From: Posidonia oceanica
Lineage: Eukaryota > Streptophyta > Magnoliopsida > Alismatales > Posidoniaceae
Assembly: GCA_037176725.1 (NCBI GenBank)
Contig: JAZBRS010000060.1
Coordinates: 55,146,001-55,210,000 of the forward strand
Reading direction: 5' to 3'
Length of the DNA: 64,000 nt
Shown: one piece after another, positions 21,308 through 33,560 of the stretch
How the letters are laid out: every line of letters begins with the position of its first letter
How positions within the stretch are numbered: the first letter of the stretch is position 1
Position numbers and translations under genes: made by a program
Notes under the pieces: generated by a model
What the model was told of the DNA's origin: nothing
The model's input: the letters and a program-made list of their open reading frames with translations, nothing else
Databases searched by the model: none

Positions 21308-23250
21308 CCCTTTTTCCTTTCTTGCTTGTCCTTGGGCAAGGACAAGCCCTTTTTCGTTTCGCGTGACTCCGCTTCGTGCGGACGGAGTCCCGCTCGCTTG
21401 CTTCCTCGGGCAAGGACAAGCTTCTTTCTTCTTTCCTTCTTGCTTGTTTCCTTGGGCAAGGACAAGCCTTTTTCCTTTTCTTGCTTGCTTCCTCGGGCGA
21501 GGACAAGCTCTTCTTGGACCCCGTATGCTCAGAGTCCTGCCCTATATCCTCGTGCGAGGATCAGCCCTTGCGTGGCTTCGCTCCGTGCGGACGATGCCTA
21601 CGCTTGCCCACCTCCTTTCTTTTCCTGCTTGTCCTCGGGCGAGGACAAGTCTTTTGTCTTTCTTGCTTGTCCTTGGGCGAGGAGAAGCCTTTTCTCATTT
21701 CGCGTGACTTCGCTCCATGTAGACGGAGTCCCGCTCGCTTGCTTCCTCGAGCAAGGACAAGCTTCTTTCTTCTGCCCCTCTTGCTTGTTTCCTCGGGCGA
21801 GGACAAGCCTTTTTCCTTTTTTGCGCGACTCTGCTCTGTGCGGACGGGGTCCCACCTGCTTGCTTCCTCGGGCAAGGACAAGCCTTGTCTCTTTTTTTGC
21901 TTGCTTCCTCGGGCAAGGACAAGCCTTGTTTCTTTTTTTGCTTGCTTCCTCGGGCAAGGACAAGCCCTGCTTGGCTCTATGCGGACAGAGCCCCTGTCTG
22001 TTTCCTCGGGCGAGGATCAAACTCGCTTGCTTCCTCAGGCGAGGACAAGCCTTGCGTAGCTCCGCGCGGATGGAGTTTCCCTGTTCCTCGGGTGAGGATC
22101 AGGCCCACTTATTCCTCGGCCAAGGATAAGCGTATGCGCGCCCTACTTGCTTCCTCAGGCGAGGACAAGCTCTTCTTGGACCCTGTATGCTCGGAGTCCT
22201 GTCCTGTATCCTCGTGTAAGGATCAGCCCTTGCGTGGCTTCACTCCGTGCGGATGATGCCCATGCTTGCCCGCCTCCTTTCTTTTCCTACTTGTCCTCGA
22301 GCGAGGACAAGTTTTTTTTTCTTTCTTGCTTGTCCTCGGGTGAGGACAAGCCTTTTTCTTTTTGCGTGACTTCGCTCCATGCGGACGGAGTCCCGCTCAC
22401 TTGCTTCCTCGGGCGAGGACAAGCCTCTTTCTTCTTCCCCTCCTGCTTGCTTCCTCGGGCAAGGACAAGTCTTTTTCCTTTTCTTGCTTGCTTCCTTGCA
22501 CGATGACAAGCCCCTTACGACTTCGCTCCGTGCGGATGAAGTCCCTCCTGTTTCCTCGGGCGAGGATCATGCCCGCTTGTTTCCCTGGCCGGGGACGAGC
22601 CCCCCGAGTGACTTCGCTCCGTGCAGACGAAGTCCCCTATTTGTCCCCTCAGGCGAGGATCAGACTGCTGCTTGCTTCCTCAGGCGAGGATAAGCCCCCC
22701 TCGGATTCCGTCTACGCGGAATCCCATGCTTGCTTCCTCAAGCGAGGACAAGCCTTTGCCGTCTCCGTTCGCACGGAGACCGCGCTAGCTTCCTTGGGCG
22801 AGGACAAGCTCTTCTCGGACCCCGTATGCTCGGAGTCCTGCCTTGTATCCTCGTGCGAGGATCAGCCCTTGCGTGGCCTCACTCCGTGCAGACGATGCCC
22901 ACGCTTGCCTACCCCCTTTCTTTTCTTGCTTGCTTCCTTGGGCGAGGACAAGCTCTTCTCAGACCCCGTATGCTCGAAGTCCTGCCCTGTATCCTCGTGC
23001 GAGGATCAGCCCTTGCGTGGCCTCGCTCCATGCGGACGATGCCCATGCTTGCTTACCCCCTTTCTTTTCTTGCTTGCTTCCTCGGGCGAGGACAAGCTCT
23101 TCTTGGACCCCGTATGCTCGAAGTCCTGTCCTGTATCCTCGTGCGAGGATCAGCCCTTGCGTGACCTCGCTCCGTGCGAATGATGCCTACGCTTGCCTGC
23201 CCCCTTTCCCTTTCTTGCTTGTTTCCTCGGGTGAGGACAAGCTGCTTCTG
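21308..23250. repeat. Array of CTTCCTCGGGCGAGGACAAG hairpins in D
   Basis: There are dozens of copies of a stem-loop TCCTCGGGCGAGGA, usually flanked by GCTTG and CAAGC. A larger unit of about 145-155 bp that includes TTGGACCCCGTATGCTCGGA and ATCCTCGTGCGAGGATCAG recurs at about 21480, 22150, 22790, 22935 and 23080. Overlapping frames in all phases stay open; they are not genes. Confidence 0.9.
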
Positions 23251-23652
23251 TTTCCCCTGCGGGCTGGCAACCCTAACTGCTCGGTCGACAGTCATCCAAT
23301 TGTCTCCCCCCTTTTTTTGCTTGTTGGGCTAGCAGCCCTAACTGCTCGAATGCTAAGCCCGTTAATCTTGTCAGGCATTTCTTTTGTGAGCTCGGACTAA
23401 ACACCGAGCTCATGCAATTGCACTGCAGCTTTCTTTGCATCTCCTCAGCATCAGCACCGCATTCTTCTACAAACAGCAATGCATGGTAAGTAGCTGCATC
23501 GGCATGCATTGCATCTGCATTAGCATGCATTGCATCAGCATCTGCATTCGCATCCGCATTTGCATTGTGGCTCTGAGTCATGTTTTCCGGCGCATCCACT
23601 GGGTGAATGACTCGTGCCAACAGTCATTTTGTGCTCCTGCCAGCATCAGGTA

Positions 23653-23726
23653 GGGTGTCTTGTCTACCCTGAGCAGCGGTCTCGCTATGCTTGACCTCGC
23701 TCAGGGAGGGGCATCTATAGACACCC
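23653..23726 (+). other. Inverted repeat bracketing the PPT of D
   Basis: The arms GGGTGTCT (23653-23660) and AGACACCC (23719-23726, first bases of the LTR) enclose the PPT. Confidence 0.75.
23699..23715 (+). promoter_or_regulatory. Polypurine tract of element D
   Basis: GCTCAGGGAGGGGCATC immediately precedes the LTR, with the same sequence as in A and B. Confidence 0.92.
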
Positions 23727-26700
23727 CATTCTGACAGCCTGGAAGTTGATTGTTTTCTTTCGCAGGCTCGTGTGGACTCTGGAATGGCATTCTTTTTCCT
23801 AACCCATTTTCCAACCCAAACCCAAGCCTAAAACCTTATCCAACCCTCCAAGCCTTAACCCAAGCCTTTTGCACATTTTCAAGCCTTCCTAAGCCCAAGC
23901 CCAAGCCCATTTGCAGCTTTTGCCAACTGAGCGTGTTGTACGCTGGAATAGGCAACGTCCAACGTTGGACGTGTCCTGTGCTAGCATCCAACGTTGGACG
24001 TGCCCTGTGCTGGCGTCCAACGTTGGACGCCTCCTGCTCCAGTGTTGGACGTGCCCTGTGCTGGCGTCCAACGTTGGACGCCTCCTGCTCCAGCGTCCAA
24101 CGGCTTGATTACAACAGCGGCTATTCCACCCCTTCCAGCTCACCAGCCGTCCAATCCCTCGCCTCCCCGCACTTACTACTTGTCCTCTCTTACCCTCCAG
24201 CTCATCCACTACCTTCCAAGGATGAGTAACTACCTTTAAAACCCATCATTGCTAATTCAGCCTAAATCCCACTCTCTCCGCCCTCACAAACTTCGACCGC
24301 CCATGTCAGCCACTGCCGTGGCTCCGCCGGCCATCTGACACACCTCTGCCAAGCTCCTGACATCCCTCGAGCCTCCCACACACTTAGACGCCTCTGACAC
24401 CACCTGCAACTGCCTGCAAATCCTCTGCCAAAGCCGCAGCTCGCACACGAACCCATGCACCAAATGTACAAAACAGCCCCCTTCCCTCCATTCCAGCATT
24501 CACCACACAGAGCCAAGAGGAAATTCGTCGACTCCAGAGCATAGAGTGATCATCCACCTCTGTCCTCGACCCTTCGTCGACCCTTCTGGTGCTTCCAGCC
24601 GCCCGCGCAAGCTTGCCGGAGTTGCCTCTGCCGCAACATCTGCAGCACCGGCGTCGAAGGTGGAGTCACCGTTCCAGGTCGTCTAAAGGTTGGTTTTCTT
24701 CCCCTTAGGCCCATGCATGCTAGTGTGAATGTTTCCCTTTGCTTTCCATGCATCTTTAGCACAGCACACACCCCTCCATCGCTTGGTTTTCCAACGATAA
24801 GGAGGAAGAGGTGGGTGGAGCAATCCACCTGCCTAATTTCGGCACCAAGCATACCACCATGCTTGTTGTCGACCACCTTTGCTTGTTAGCTAGTTTATTT
24901 GAAGTTTCTAGTTGATTTGACGGCCTCACTTAACTGAAGCGGAGTTCAGTGTGTTGGACGCGCCCTCTGGTGCGTCCAACACCCTGTTTTACTTTGCTCT
25001 TGTTTTAATGCTTCCCATGCCTTGATATTGCTTGTTACTTTGTAAATCCATGCAGCATGCCTCCTTTACTCGTTTTCAGATGTTATACCATGCCTACTTC
25101 TCTGCTTTGATCCATGCCTAATCTTTCTTGCATGCTTTGAATCTGTTTGCTTCCTGCCTGCGTTGGACGCCTGGGTGAGCCGCGTCCAACGTTGGACGCT
25201 GGTTCACCTGGCGTCCAACACCTCTATTAGTTGTAACTTGCTGCCATGCTTGTACCATGCCTATTTTTGAAGCCTATGCATGTTCTGTGTTTGCCTAGTA
25301 TTGCTTGGCCCCTATGGCAACCATGCTTAGGTTTGCTAAGATCTTTTTAGGTTGCATGCTCCTTTTTTACAAGTTTTGTCCTTTATTTCCATGCATGCTC
25401 TCTCTTTATTTGCTTCACTTGGATTAAATGCTTAAATGCTTGCTATACGTGTTTCTTTTGCTCTGATATGCCTCTAGTATGTTTGCATGCATATAGGTGG
25501 GGTTTAGAGCTGAGCTCCCCCTTAGCACAGGTAAGTTTGCATGCTGTGGGCGTTGGACGCCAGAGACTCCAGCATCCAACGTTGGACGCTGGTGTCTCCA
25601 GCATCTAACGGCCCTGCTCCCCTGTTTCCTTTTTTAGCTTGCATAATGTTTTGATCTTGCTTGTTTACATGACTTCAGTGTTTACCATGCATGCCTAGTT
25701 TCTTTTGCAACTGTTCCATGCCTTCTTTAGCTCATTTGCTATGTTCCATGCAAGCTTTTGTGTGTTTATGCCTCCCAGGGCATTGTACGCTGCTGGTGCA
25801 GCTGTCCAACATTGGATGCGAGCCGCCTAGCTCGCATCCAACGTTTTGATTGTGCCTCTGGCCTGGCACATGCTACAAGTAAGGATTTTTTTGGTTTCTT
25901 ATTCCTCCCATGCATGTATGATCAGTCTATGTTTGTCTCCAGTAGCCCAAATGCATGTTCCCATTTTTATTTGTCTTTTGTATGCCTTTTTTTTCTTTTT
26001 TTCTCTCTGGCCTGTGTTAGACGCCTGTCACTTTGGCGTCTAACGTTGGATGCCATGTCTATGAGCGTCCAACACTTTACTTGCTTTGATCCTTGATCCT
26101 AGCCCACTCCTTGCTCTGATTCCTCTTCTAATCTTCTATCAGGTTAGTCTTGCATGCCTTGCACCCATTTAGCTGCATTTCTGCATTTGTATTGCATCCA
26201 TATAGTTAGAATGCATCTTTTTCCAAAACTAGCATGCTGTCTGCCTCCAGCAGTCGTTGGACGCCAGCAATGGTAGCGTCCAACGCCAGCATTGGCAGCG
26301 TCCAATGTTGGACGCCACTGTTGCTAGCGTCCAACACTTGCTGTTGGCTTGACTTGGTTTCGAAGTGCTGATTTTGCTTGGTTCGCCGTTTTCTGCATTT
26401 TATGGCTTCTAATGCTTATTGCAACCCCCAATGCATGCTGCCTAACCCTTGTTTTAGCTTTGCACCTCACTTTCCGCATCTTGCATCGTTTTCCGTGTCT
26501 TGCATCGTTTTCTGTGCCATGCATCGTTTTCCGTGCCTTGCCTCCCTTTCCGTGCCTTGCATTGTTTTCCGCATTTCGCACCATTTTCCGCACCTGCTTT
26601 GCTTTGTCGCTTGCATATCGTTTGCATTGCTTGGTTTCCCCACAGTTTTGCTTTATCGCTTGCATCTACATTTAGGGCTATGATGCTTACTGCCTAGGAG

Positions 26701-27246
26701 TTCTCACGAACCAGGGTCCGCCCAGTTCGGAACACTAGCAGCGTTGCTGAGCACATAGATAGCACGTTTACTTCCCATGCATAGCAGGTAGGCATTCATG
26801 GCATTTAGGCATTAGGCTAGCAATTCCCTGCATTAGCGCGAGATTGCCTAAGAAAGACCGACTCTTAGACGTATCCGGGTGCCTAACACCTTCCCCGTGC
26901 ATAACAGGAGTCCTTGCCCTTTCTCTTGGCTCGCATCGACCTTTCCTTTATCCTAGGCATGAGTCATAGCATAGCATAGCTTAGCTTAGCATTGCATCCC
27001 TTTGCCCCTCCTTGCATCCGGTTTTACATGTCTTTTCATGTATTAACCCCAGTTTTCCCTGTCTTCCAATTCAATAGACCTAGTAGCGACTCCGATTTTG
27101 TCTTATCATTTCTTTTCTTTTCTTGTGCCAGCGTTTCCGAGTCGAGTTTCTTCCCTCGGATCCTGCCGCATATAGTGACCCTAATGTCGATCTGTGCACG
27201 AGAGCTTTGGCATCGTACATGGATTTGATATTTCAGGATTACTACA
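23716..27246 (+). mobile_element. 3' LTR of element D (S-type, 3.53 kb)
   Basis: It starts TATAGACACCCCATTCTGAC (TGTAG in B's 3' LTR, so the terminal TG has become TA) and ends TTTCAGGATTACTACA. It is collinear with the B LTRs. Seven groups of TTGGACGC hairpins fall at 23955-24100, 24953-24980, 25162-25219, 25552-25610, 25783-25842, 26016-26073 and 26255-26335. The PBS-like 12-mer is GTAGCGACTCCG at 27083-27094. The block with GTGCCTAACACCTTCCCCGT (26880-26900) is shared by all LTRs in the window. Short ORFs inside have no domains. Confidence 0.9.
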
Positions 27247-30048
27247 TGGTCCAGTAGCCTCCGAGCTTCGCCGCTGCCTCCAACACCTCCTCCATCCGCT
27301 GCATCTTCTGCAACAGCCGCCGACGTCGACAGAGCGTCTCAGCCACCGCAGCTCCTCTGGATCTACTCCTCGAGCTTCGCCTGACCTCCAGGAAGATGAC
27401 CCAGCAGCCTCCGCACCTCGCAACAGCCTCCGCACCTCGCAGCAGCCTCCTGCGCCCACACCGTCTCTGGCAACCTCTGTAGAACTCCACTGAGATCGGC
27501 AGACCACTCCGACCATCATCACGTGCCACTGAAGCCACCAGAGCCACTGGACGGACTCCCTCTAGCTTCCAGAAGCTTCAGACCAGCCTCCCGTGCACCG
27601 GACCGCCGCCGCGCGCTTCATCTTCCCCAATGAAGGTGCTGTAGTGTCGGGCAACACTGTAGCACTGTAGCTACATATGGTTATAATTTTGTTTTGGTTT
27701 GGTGCATTGAAATAAATTGCTATAAGTTATTTTATTTACTTTTGGGTCCAGCTGTGGTTTAAGAATCATTTAATTTTTGATTTAAATCATATTGCATTAC
27801 AGTCTGGTCTGCCCATTTAGTTTAATTGCATGCAGGTCCTTAATATATTTCGTTTAAATCATTTAAATGTTAGTTTAAATCATACATTGCATTTCAGTCC
27901 TTAAGTTTCTGCTATTTGCTTTTGGGTCCAGTTCTGGTTGATAAATCATTTAATGCTGCATTAAAACCTTATTGCATTGCATTTAAATCCTCTACTTTGA
28001 TTTATTTGCAAGTCAGTTCAATTGCAGCTCCAGCATCTCATTTAAATCCGATTTTTACCTTATTGCATTGCATAAAAAACCCTAAAAATGTTTTAATTGC
28101 ATCTGAGTCCAGTCTGTTGTGAGTCATGCATTTAATCTGCATTTTTACCATATTGCATTGCATTTTAAATCTTGTGGTTTGCTATTATTGCATCTAGGTC
28201 CTTTAATCAATCAGATTTCATTTAAATCATGTTTTAAACTATATTGCATTGCTGTTTAGTCCAGAAACATGTTTTACTTGCAAGTTAGTCCTTAGAACAT
28301 TCATTCATTCATCTAAATGTGATTTTTAACCTTATTGCATTGTAATAAAGCCCTCAGGGTTTTAATATTTGCATTTAAGTCAAGTCTGGTTTCAGTTGTG
28401 ATTTAAATGTGACTTTTAAACCTTATTACATTGCAATAAAGTTCTGTAAGTTTCAATTATTACATTTAAGTCCAGTTTGCTTTGAATTGTGATTTAAATG
28501 TGATTTTTAAACCTTATTACATTGTAATAAAGTCCTGTGGTTTTACATTAATGCATTTAGGTCCAGTTTCCTTCCAACTGTGATTTAAATGTGATTTTAA
28601 ACTTTATTACATTGCAATAAGGCCCTATAACTTGTGATTATTGCATTTAAGTCCTTTGCACATGCTTACATCACTTAAATGGCTCTTTTAAACCACATTG
28701 CACTGTTTTAAAAGCCCAACAGTTTTCCTGAATTGCATGTCAGTCCACATTGTCTACTATTGCTTGCTTGCATACCTATTTTGCATTGTACTTAGGCCCT
28801 ACATGTTTTTGAAAACTGCATTTAGGTCCTTTCTTGTATTATTACATGCATATCTTGCCATTAATGTTGCATTTAGCCATTGCTTGTATATTGCTCTGCT
28901 GCATTGCAATTTGCCATGTTTTGCACTTAGGCCCCTGTAGTTTTCTATAATTGCACTTAGGTCCTTGCCTTTGCATTTTGCATGCATAGCACTCCTATAT
29001 CATTGCTCATAGCACCATAGCACTTGTTTGAGCACTTTTAGCCTCATTACATGTAGGACACCCTGCATTGCACACACATAGGGGTAATTTGCACTTAGAC
29101 CCCCACTTAGATCACTTTTTCTGGCCCTTGAGCCTTCTGACTTGAAACCTGAATAACTTTTGATCGGACCGTTGGATCTTCACGATCTAACTATCCAGGT
29201 CTTCCTGGTTGAGTGATCTTCCATTCTAACCAAAGTTATTTCAGATCAGGCCTCAGATCCTCAAGATAAGTCCATCTGAATCACTACATAGCACTCATTG
29301 CCTTGTCATTTGCATTGCATGCATCGTTTTCGAGATCTGTTTTCTCGTGCTTGTAGATTAGGCTTTATCGCCCCTGCTTTCATTTTCCATGTTGCATGCC
29401 GCTTTGCATTTGTATGGTTTACCGCTGTTTTGATTTATCGCTTGCATTGCATTTAGGGTAGTGATGCTTACTGTCTGGAGTTCTTACGAACCAAGGCTTG
29501 CCCGTTCGGAACACTAACAGCGCTACTGAGAACATAGATTGCACGTTTAATTCCTTCACGCATTTCAGTACTTAGAGCATAAATTTGAGCATGTAATCAA
29601 GCATTCAAAGCATTTAGGCATTCACATCATGCATTTTCTGGCGTATGCAAGCATTAAGCCTAGAAAGACTGATTCTTGGACGTATCGGGAGTGCCTAACA
29701 CCTTCCCCGTGCGTAACAGGAGTCCTTGTCCTTTCTCATGGCCTGCAATGACCATATTGCCCTTATCCTAGGCACGAGTCACATTTGCATAGCATTTGCA
29801 TTATTTTCTCTTTCTTTCTTTCTTCTTTGCATGATTTCTCATGTTTTCCCTGGTTTTCCTTGTTTCCTGATTTAATAAACACGGTGGCGACTCTGATTTA
29901 GTCTTATCTTTGTTTTTTCCTCTTTTTCCAGCATTTCTGAGTAGAGTATCCCTCCTCAAGTCCTACCACTAATAGTGAACCTAATTCCGATCGGTGCACG
30001 TAAGCTTTGGCATCGTGCATGGACGATCCAAATTTTGGGATTACTACA
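27247..30048 (+). mobile_element. 5' LTR of element C, 3' portion (L-type)
   Basis: It ends TTTTGGGATTACTACA at 30048, directly before a PBS. The content matches the solo LTR 31089 to about 34000 in reverse: GC-rich block, CTGTAGTGTCGGGCAACACTG (about 27640), the about 70-bp ATTTAAATG repeats (27690-28990), the GTGCCTAACACCTTCCC block (about 29690-29710) and the PBS-like GTGGCGACTCTG (29884-29895). The upstream half of the LTR was separated by the insertion of D and lies off the window. Confidence 0.85.
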
Positions 30049-30049
30049 G

Positions 30050-30067
30050 TGGCGACTCCGCTGGAGA
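30050..30067 (+). promoter_or_regulatory. Primer-binding site 1 of element C
   Basis: TGGCGACTCCGCTGGAGA lies one base after the LTR. It differs from B's PBS (TGGCGACTCCGCTGGGGA) at one position. From memory, Tat/Ogre elements use a PBS of this type, matching a tRNA-Arg 3' end; the tRNA match was not checked. Confidence 0.88.
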
Positions 30068-30195
30068 TTCTAGACTCCGACTTTTGTTCTGGCTTTCTTC
30101 GCTCGCTTGCATTTTGTATCTTTGCTTGCCTTGTGCTTTTGCCTACCCTGTCTGTTTGTTTGCTCGCCTGTGTCAGTTCCCAGTGAGTCACACAG

Positions 30196-30213
30196 TGGCG
30201 ACTCTGCTGGGGA
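30196..30213 (+). promoter_or_regulatory. Second primer-binding-site copy in the leader of C
   Basis: TGGCGACTCTGCTGGGGA is preceded by ACACAG, like the LTR end TACAG, and followed by ATACTAGACTCCGC, matching TTCTAGACTCCGA after PBS 1. A unit of about 146 bp is therefore tandemly duplicated. Whether either site is used is unknown. Confidence 0.85.
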
Positions 30214-31088
30214 TACTAGACTCCGCTTTCGTTTTGGCTTTCTCGCCGCTTGGATTTTGCATTTCTCTTGCTTGCCTTGCTTGTTTACATGCTTTTTGCT
30301 TGCTCTGCCTTTACATGCTCTACTGCTTGTCTGTCATTACTTACTTTACTTGCTTGCTTATTATTGCTCTATTTCTCGCATTACATGTCTAAATAATTGC
30401 TTGGCACAATAATACATGCTTTTTGGGTGGTGAATGCTTTGTTTTACACACTTGCTGTGCCACTACACATGCACATGCCATGTATACTTGCTTTTTGATA
30501 TGATAAGTGTTTTCCTTTCACTATCATGTCCACAAACACTCGCACATGCCATGCACATGCCTTTTGCTCTGTTGTGTGATTAATTGCATGCCATGACTTC
30601 CTATTTCTCTCCCATTCATGCTTATGCCATGCCTAGGATAGTAGAAACATGCTTGCTCCTCTTTGCTTAATCTAAAAGCTACAATAAAGCCAAGCAGTAA
30701 CATCTAAGCACAACTAGAGCCAATGACTTGCAATTTTTCCCCCTCTGGTTAAACAAAACGCAAGTAAAAGACTTTAAAGCATACTCGCATGTTTGATCAT
30801 TCTAGAAAGCATGCATCCTCTTTTCTGAGTCCACCCACAGTTTGCGAAGGATAGTTTCGGCCTCTTGCCCCATTGCTTTGGCATGGCGTAGGTCAGTTAG
30901 TCTATCTCCCCTTGTCAGGGGTTGTGTCAGTGCTAGTGGAGGGTACCACCCATGCTTCAGCAGGGTCGAGGCCACCAACGCACCACCCCGTTACTGCCTG
31001 AGCTTTGGGCCAGGATTCAGATGGGGACCCACTCTTTTCTGACCTAGAGTCAATAAATCTCATTACCCGTGAGTGCATCCTAGTAGGT
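30214..31088 (+). other. Leader (5' UTR) of element C, first part
   Basis: Non-coding and rich in CTTGC/TTGCTTGC. It is interrupted at 31088 by the solo LTR and resumes at 36668-36943 up to the gag ATG. Near the end, TTGTTTTTGCAG followed by GTAGGTGCAG (about 36790-36810) resembles a splice acceptor. ORFs to 31117 have no recognised domain. Confidence 0.65.
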
Positions 31089-32279
31089 TGTAGCGATCCT
31101 GCGAGTTTCGTGATCATCCGTGGACGCTGCTAGAGCTTGGGTGCACCAATCGGAAATCAGGTTCACTATTAGCGGGTGATCCGAGGAGGAAACTCAACTC
31201 AAAATGCCAAAAACAGAGGCGAAAAGCCAAAGGGAAAAAGAAAGAAAAGTGAAAAGGGAGTCGCCACCTAGTCTATTATGGGGAAGACGAAGAAAACCAA
31301 GGAAAAGCATAGAAAACAAGCAAATGAATGCAATGCTATGCAAAAATTGATGACTCATGACAAAGACGAGGGCAAAATGGTCACTAGGGCCATGAGAAAG
31401 GGCAAGGACTCCTGTTACGTGCGGGGAAGGTGTTAGGCACCCCCGACATGTCCAAGAATCGGTCTTTCTAGGCTTACACTTGCATACGTAGGGAAATGCA
31501 TACTTTGAATGCCTAAGTTCCATTAATGCTTGATTAGATACTCAAATGTGTGTTCTAAGTGATAGAATGCATGCAAGGAATTAAACGTGCAATCTAAGTG
31601 CTCAGCAGCGCTGTCTGTGTTCCGAACCAGGCGAACCCTGATCCGTGAGAACTCCAGGCAGTAAGCATCACTGCCTTAATGCAAATGCAAGCGATAAAAC
31701 AAAACAGCGGTAAAACCACACACATGCAAGTGACATGCAAAGGAAAACATGGGCAAACATGCAAAACGGTGCAAGAAATGAAGGCAAACATGCAAAACGG
31801 TGCAAGAAATGAAAACAGGCACGCAAAATGGTGCAACAGCAAGCGAAAAAGAAAACGGGCACGCAAAACGATGCGAAAATAGGCAAAAATCGATGCTAAT
31901 ACGCAAAACGGTGTGAGAATGAGCAAAAACAGATGCAGGCACGCAAAACGATGCATGCAATGCAAATGAATGATGTGTTGTGCTTCAGATGGACTTGTCT
32001 TGAGAATCTGAGGCCTGATCTGAGATACTTTGGTTAGAATGGAAGATCATTCAACCAGGAAGACTTGGACAGTCAGATCGTGGGCATCCAACGGTCCAAT
32101 CAAAAGTTATTCAGGTTTCAAGTCAGAAGGCTCAAGGGCCAGAAAAGGTAGAGGCCTAAGTGCAAATAGTCCCTAAGGGTGTGCAGAATAGGGCAAATGC
32201 ATGCATGAATGCAGAGGATGTTTGAATGAATGCAGGAGGGCAATGACTGATGATATGGGAATGCAAATGCATGTAGAAA

Positions 32280-33560
32280 TGCAATGCAGGGACCTAAGCG
32301 TAATTTTGGAAAACTATACGGTCCTATGTGCAAAATGTTCCTACATGGGTGCAAAACAAGTCTAATGCATGCATGAATGCTAATGTAATGACACGTGACT
32401 AAATGCGATGCTAATTGGAAGATATGCATGCAAAAATGCAAGAAAAGGACCTAAATGCGGTTTTAAAAACTTGCAAGGCCTAGATGCAATGCAAAAAAAG
32501 CATGCAAACTTGTAAAAGTTGAAAAACATGGACTTATGTGTAATTTCAGAAAACTGTGGGGCTTTTTAACAATGCAATATGGTTTAAAATGCAACTAACA
32601 TGGCATTTAAATGCATGGAGGACTAAAATGCAAATAAAACAAATTTTTTGGATTTTTTAGCAATGCAATAAGGTTTAAAACATGATTTAAATGATAAATG
32701 ATTGAACTGAGGACTAAAATACAATTAAAACATGCTTCTAGGCTTTTTATTAATACAATATAGTTTAAATGCTGATTTAAATAAAATGCATGAATTGTGG
32801 AGGACTGATGTGCAATTAAACTATTTTTATGGGTTTTTCTGTAATGCAATATAGTTTTAAATGCTGATTAAATGAAATGCATGAACTGTGGAGGACTAAT
32901 ATGCAAATAAAGTAAGTACAGGGGCTAAAATGCAATGCAGTAAGATTCAAAGCAAGATTTAAATGATTTTTAATCAACCACAAGACCTGAAAGTAAATAA
33001 AATAAAAGACAGGGTCTAAAATGCAATGTAATATGATAAACATGCGATTTAAATGATTTTTAACAACTGAAGATGGACTAAAGTGCAAATAAAATAAATC
33101 AGATGGCCTAAATGCAATGCAATATGGTAAAGCTATGATTTAAATGACTTTTCAATTGAATAGAGGACCTAGATGTAATTTAAAATAAACAAAGGATCTT
33201 AAAGCAATGTAATAAGATAAAACATGCATTTAAATGATATAATAAATCAACAGAGGACTCAAGTGCAAATAAAATAAGTTGCAAAAGTTAAATGTAATGT
33301 AATAAGATAAAAAACAAACATTTAAATGATATTAATCAACTACAGGACTTGAAAATAAATAAAATAAGCTATTGAACTAAAGCTAAATGAAATTAAAATA
33401 CTTTAAACTGCGGATGGACTGAGATACAATAGAAATAAATAACAGAAGATAAACGTAATGCAATAAAGTTTTATTCAGACATTAAATGATTCCTAAACTA
33501 CAACTGGACCTAAATGTAATAAATAAAAACTATTAGAATTTATTTTAATGTAAGCTCTAA
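32280..33560. repeat. Degenerate about 70-bp repeats in the solo LTR
   Basis: Successive blocks resemble ATGCAATATGGTTTAAATG then GGACTAAAATGCAAATAA. The blocks are the counterpart of 3440-4150 and 27690-28990. Confidence 0.75.

Larger units (their letters stand above)
21308..27246 (+). mobile_element. Element D, right part: 3' non-coding array, PPT and 3' LTR
   Basis: This mirrors B from about 44.0 kb down to 38376, in the opposite orientation: TCCTCG...CGAGGA hairpin array (21308-23250), TGCATTAGCATGCAT-rich stretch (23430-23580), conserved GTGTCTTGTCTACCCTGAGC block, PPT and LTR. D ends at 27246 and is followed immediately by L-type LTR sequence of element C, so D is inserted in C's 5' LTR. 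The remainder of D's extra ORF was lost in the deletion that also removed A's 5' end. Confidence 0.85.

Noticed and set aside
21326..23400. ORFs of 100-273 codons rich in Ser/Arg/Leu across the D array
   Set aside because: Overlapping frames in all phases of a hairpin repeat array; translations are reiterations of the repeat.
27194..27547. ORFs around 27.2-27.5 kb
   Set aside because: They span the D/C junction or the GC-rich part of C's LTR; no domain and open on both strands.
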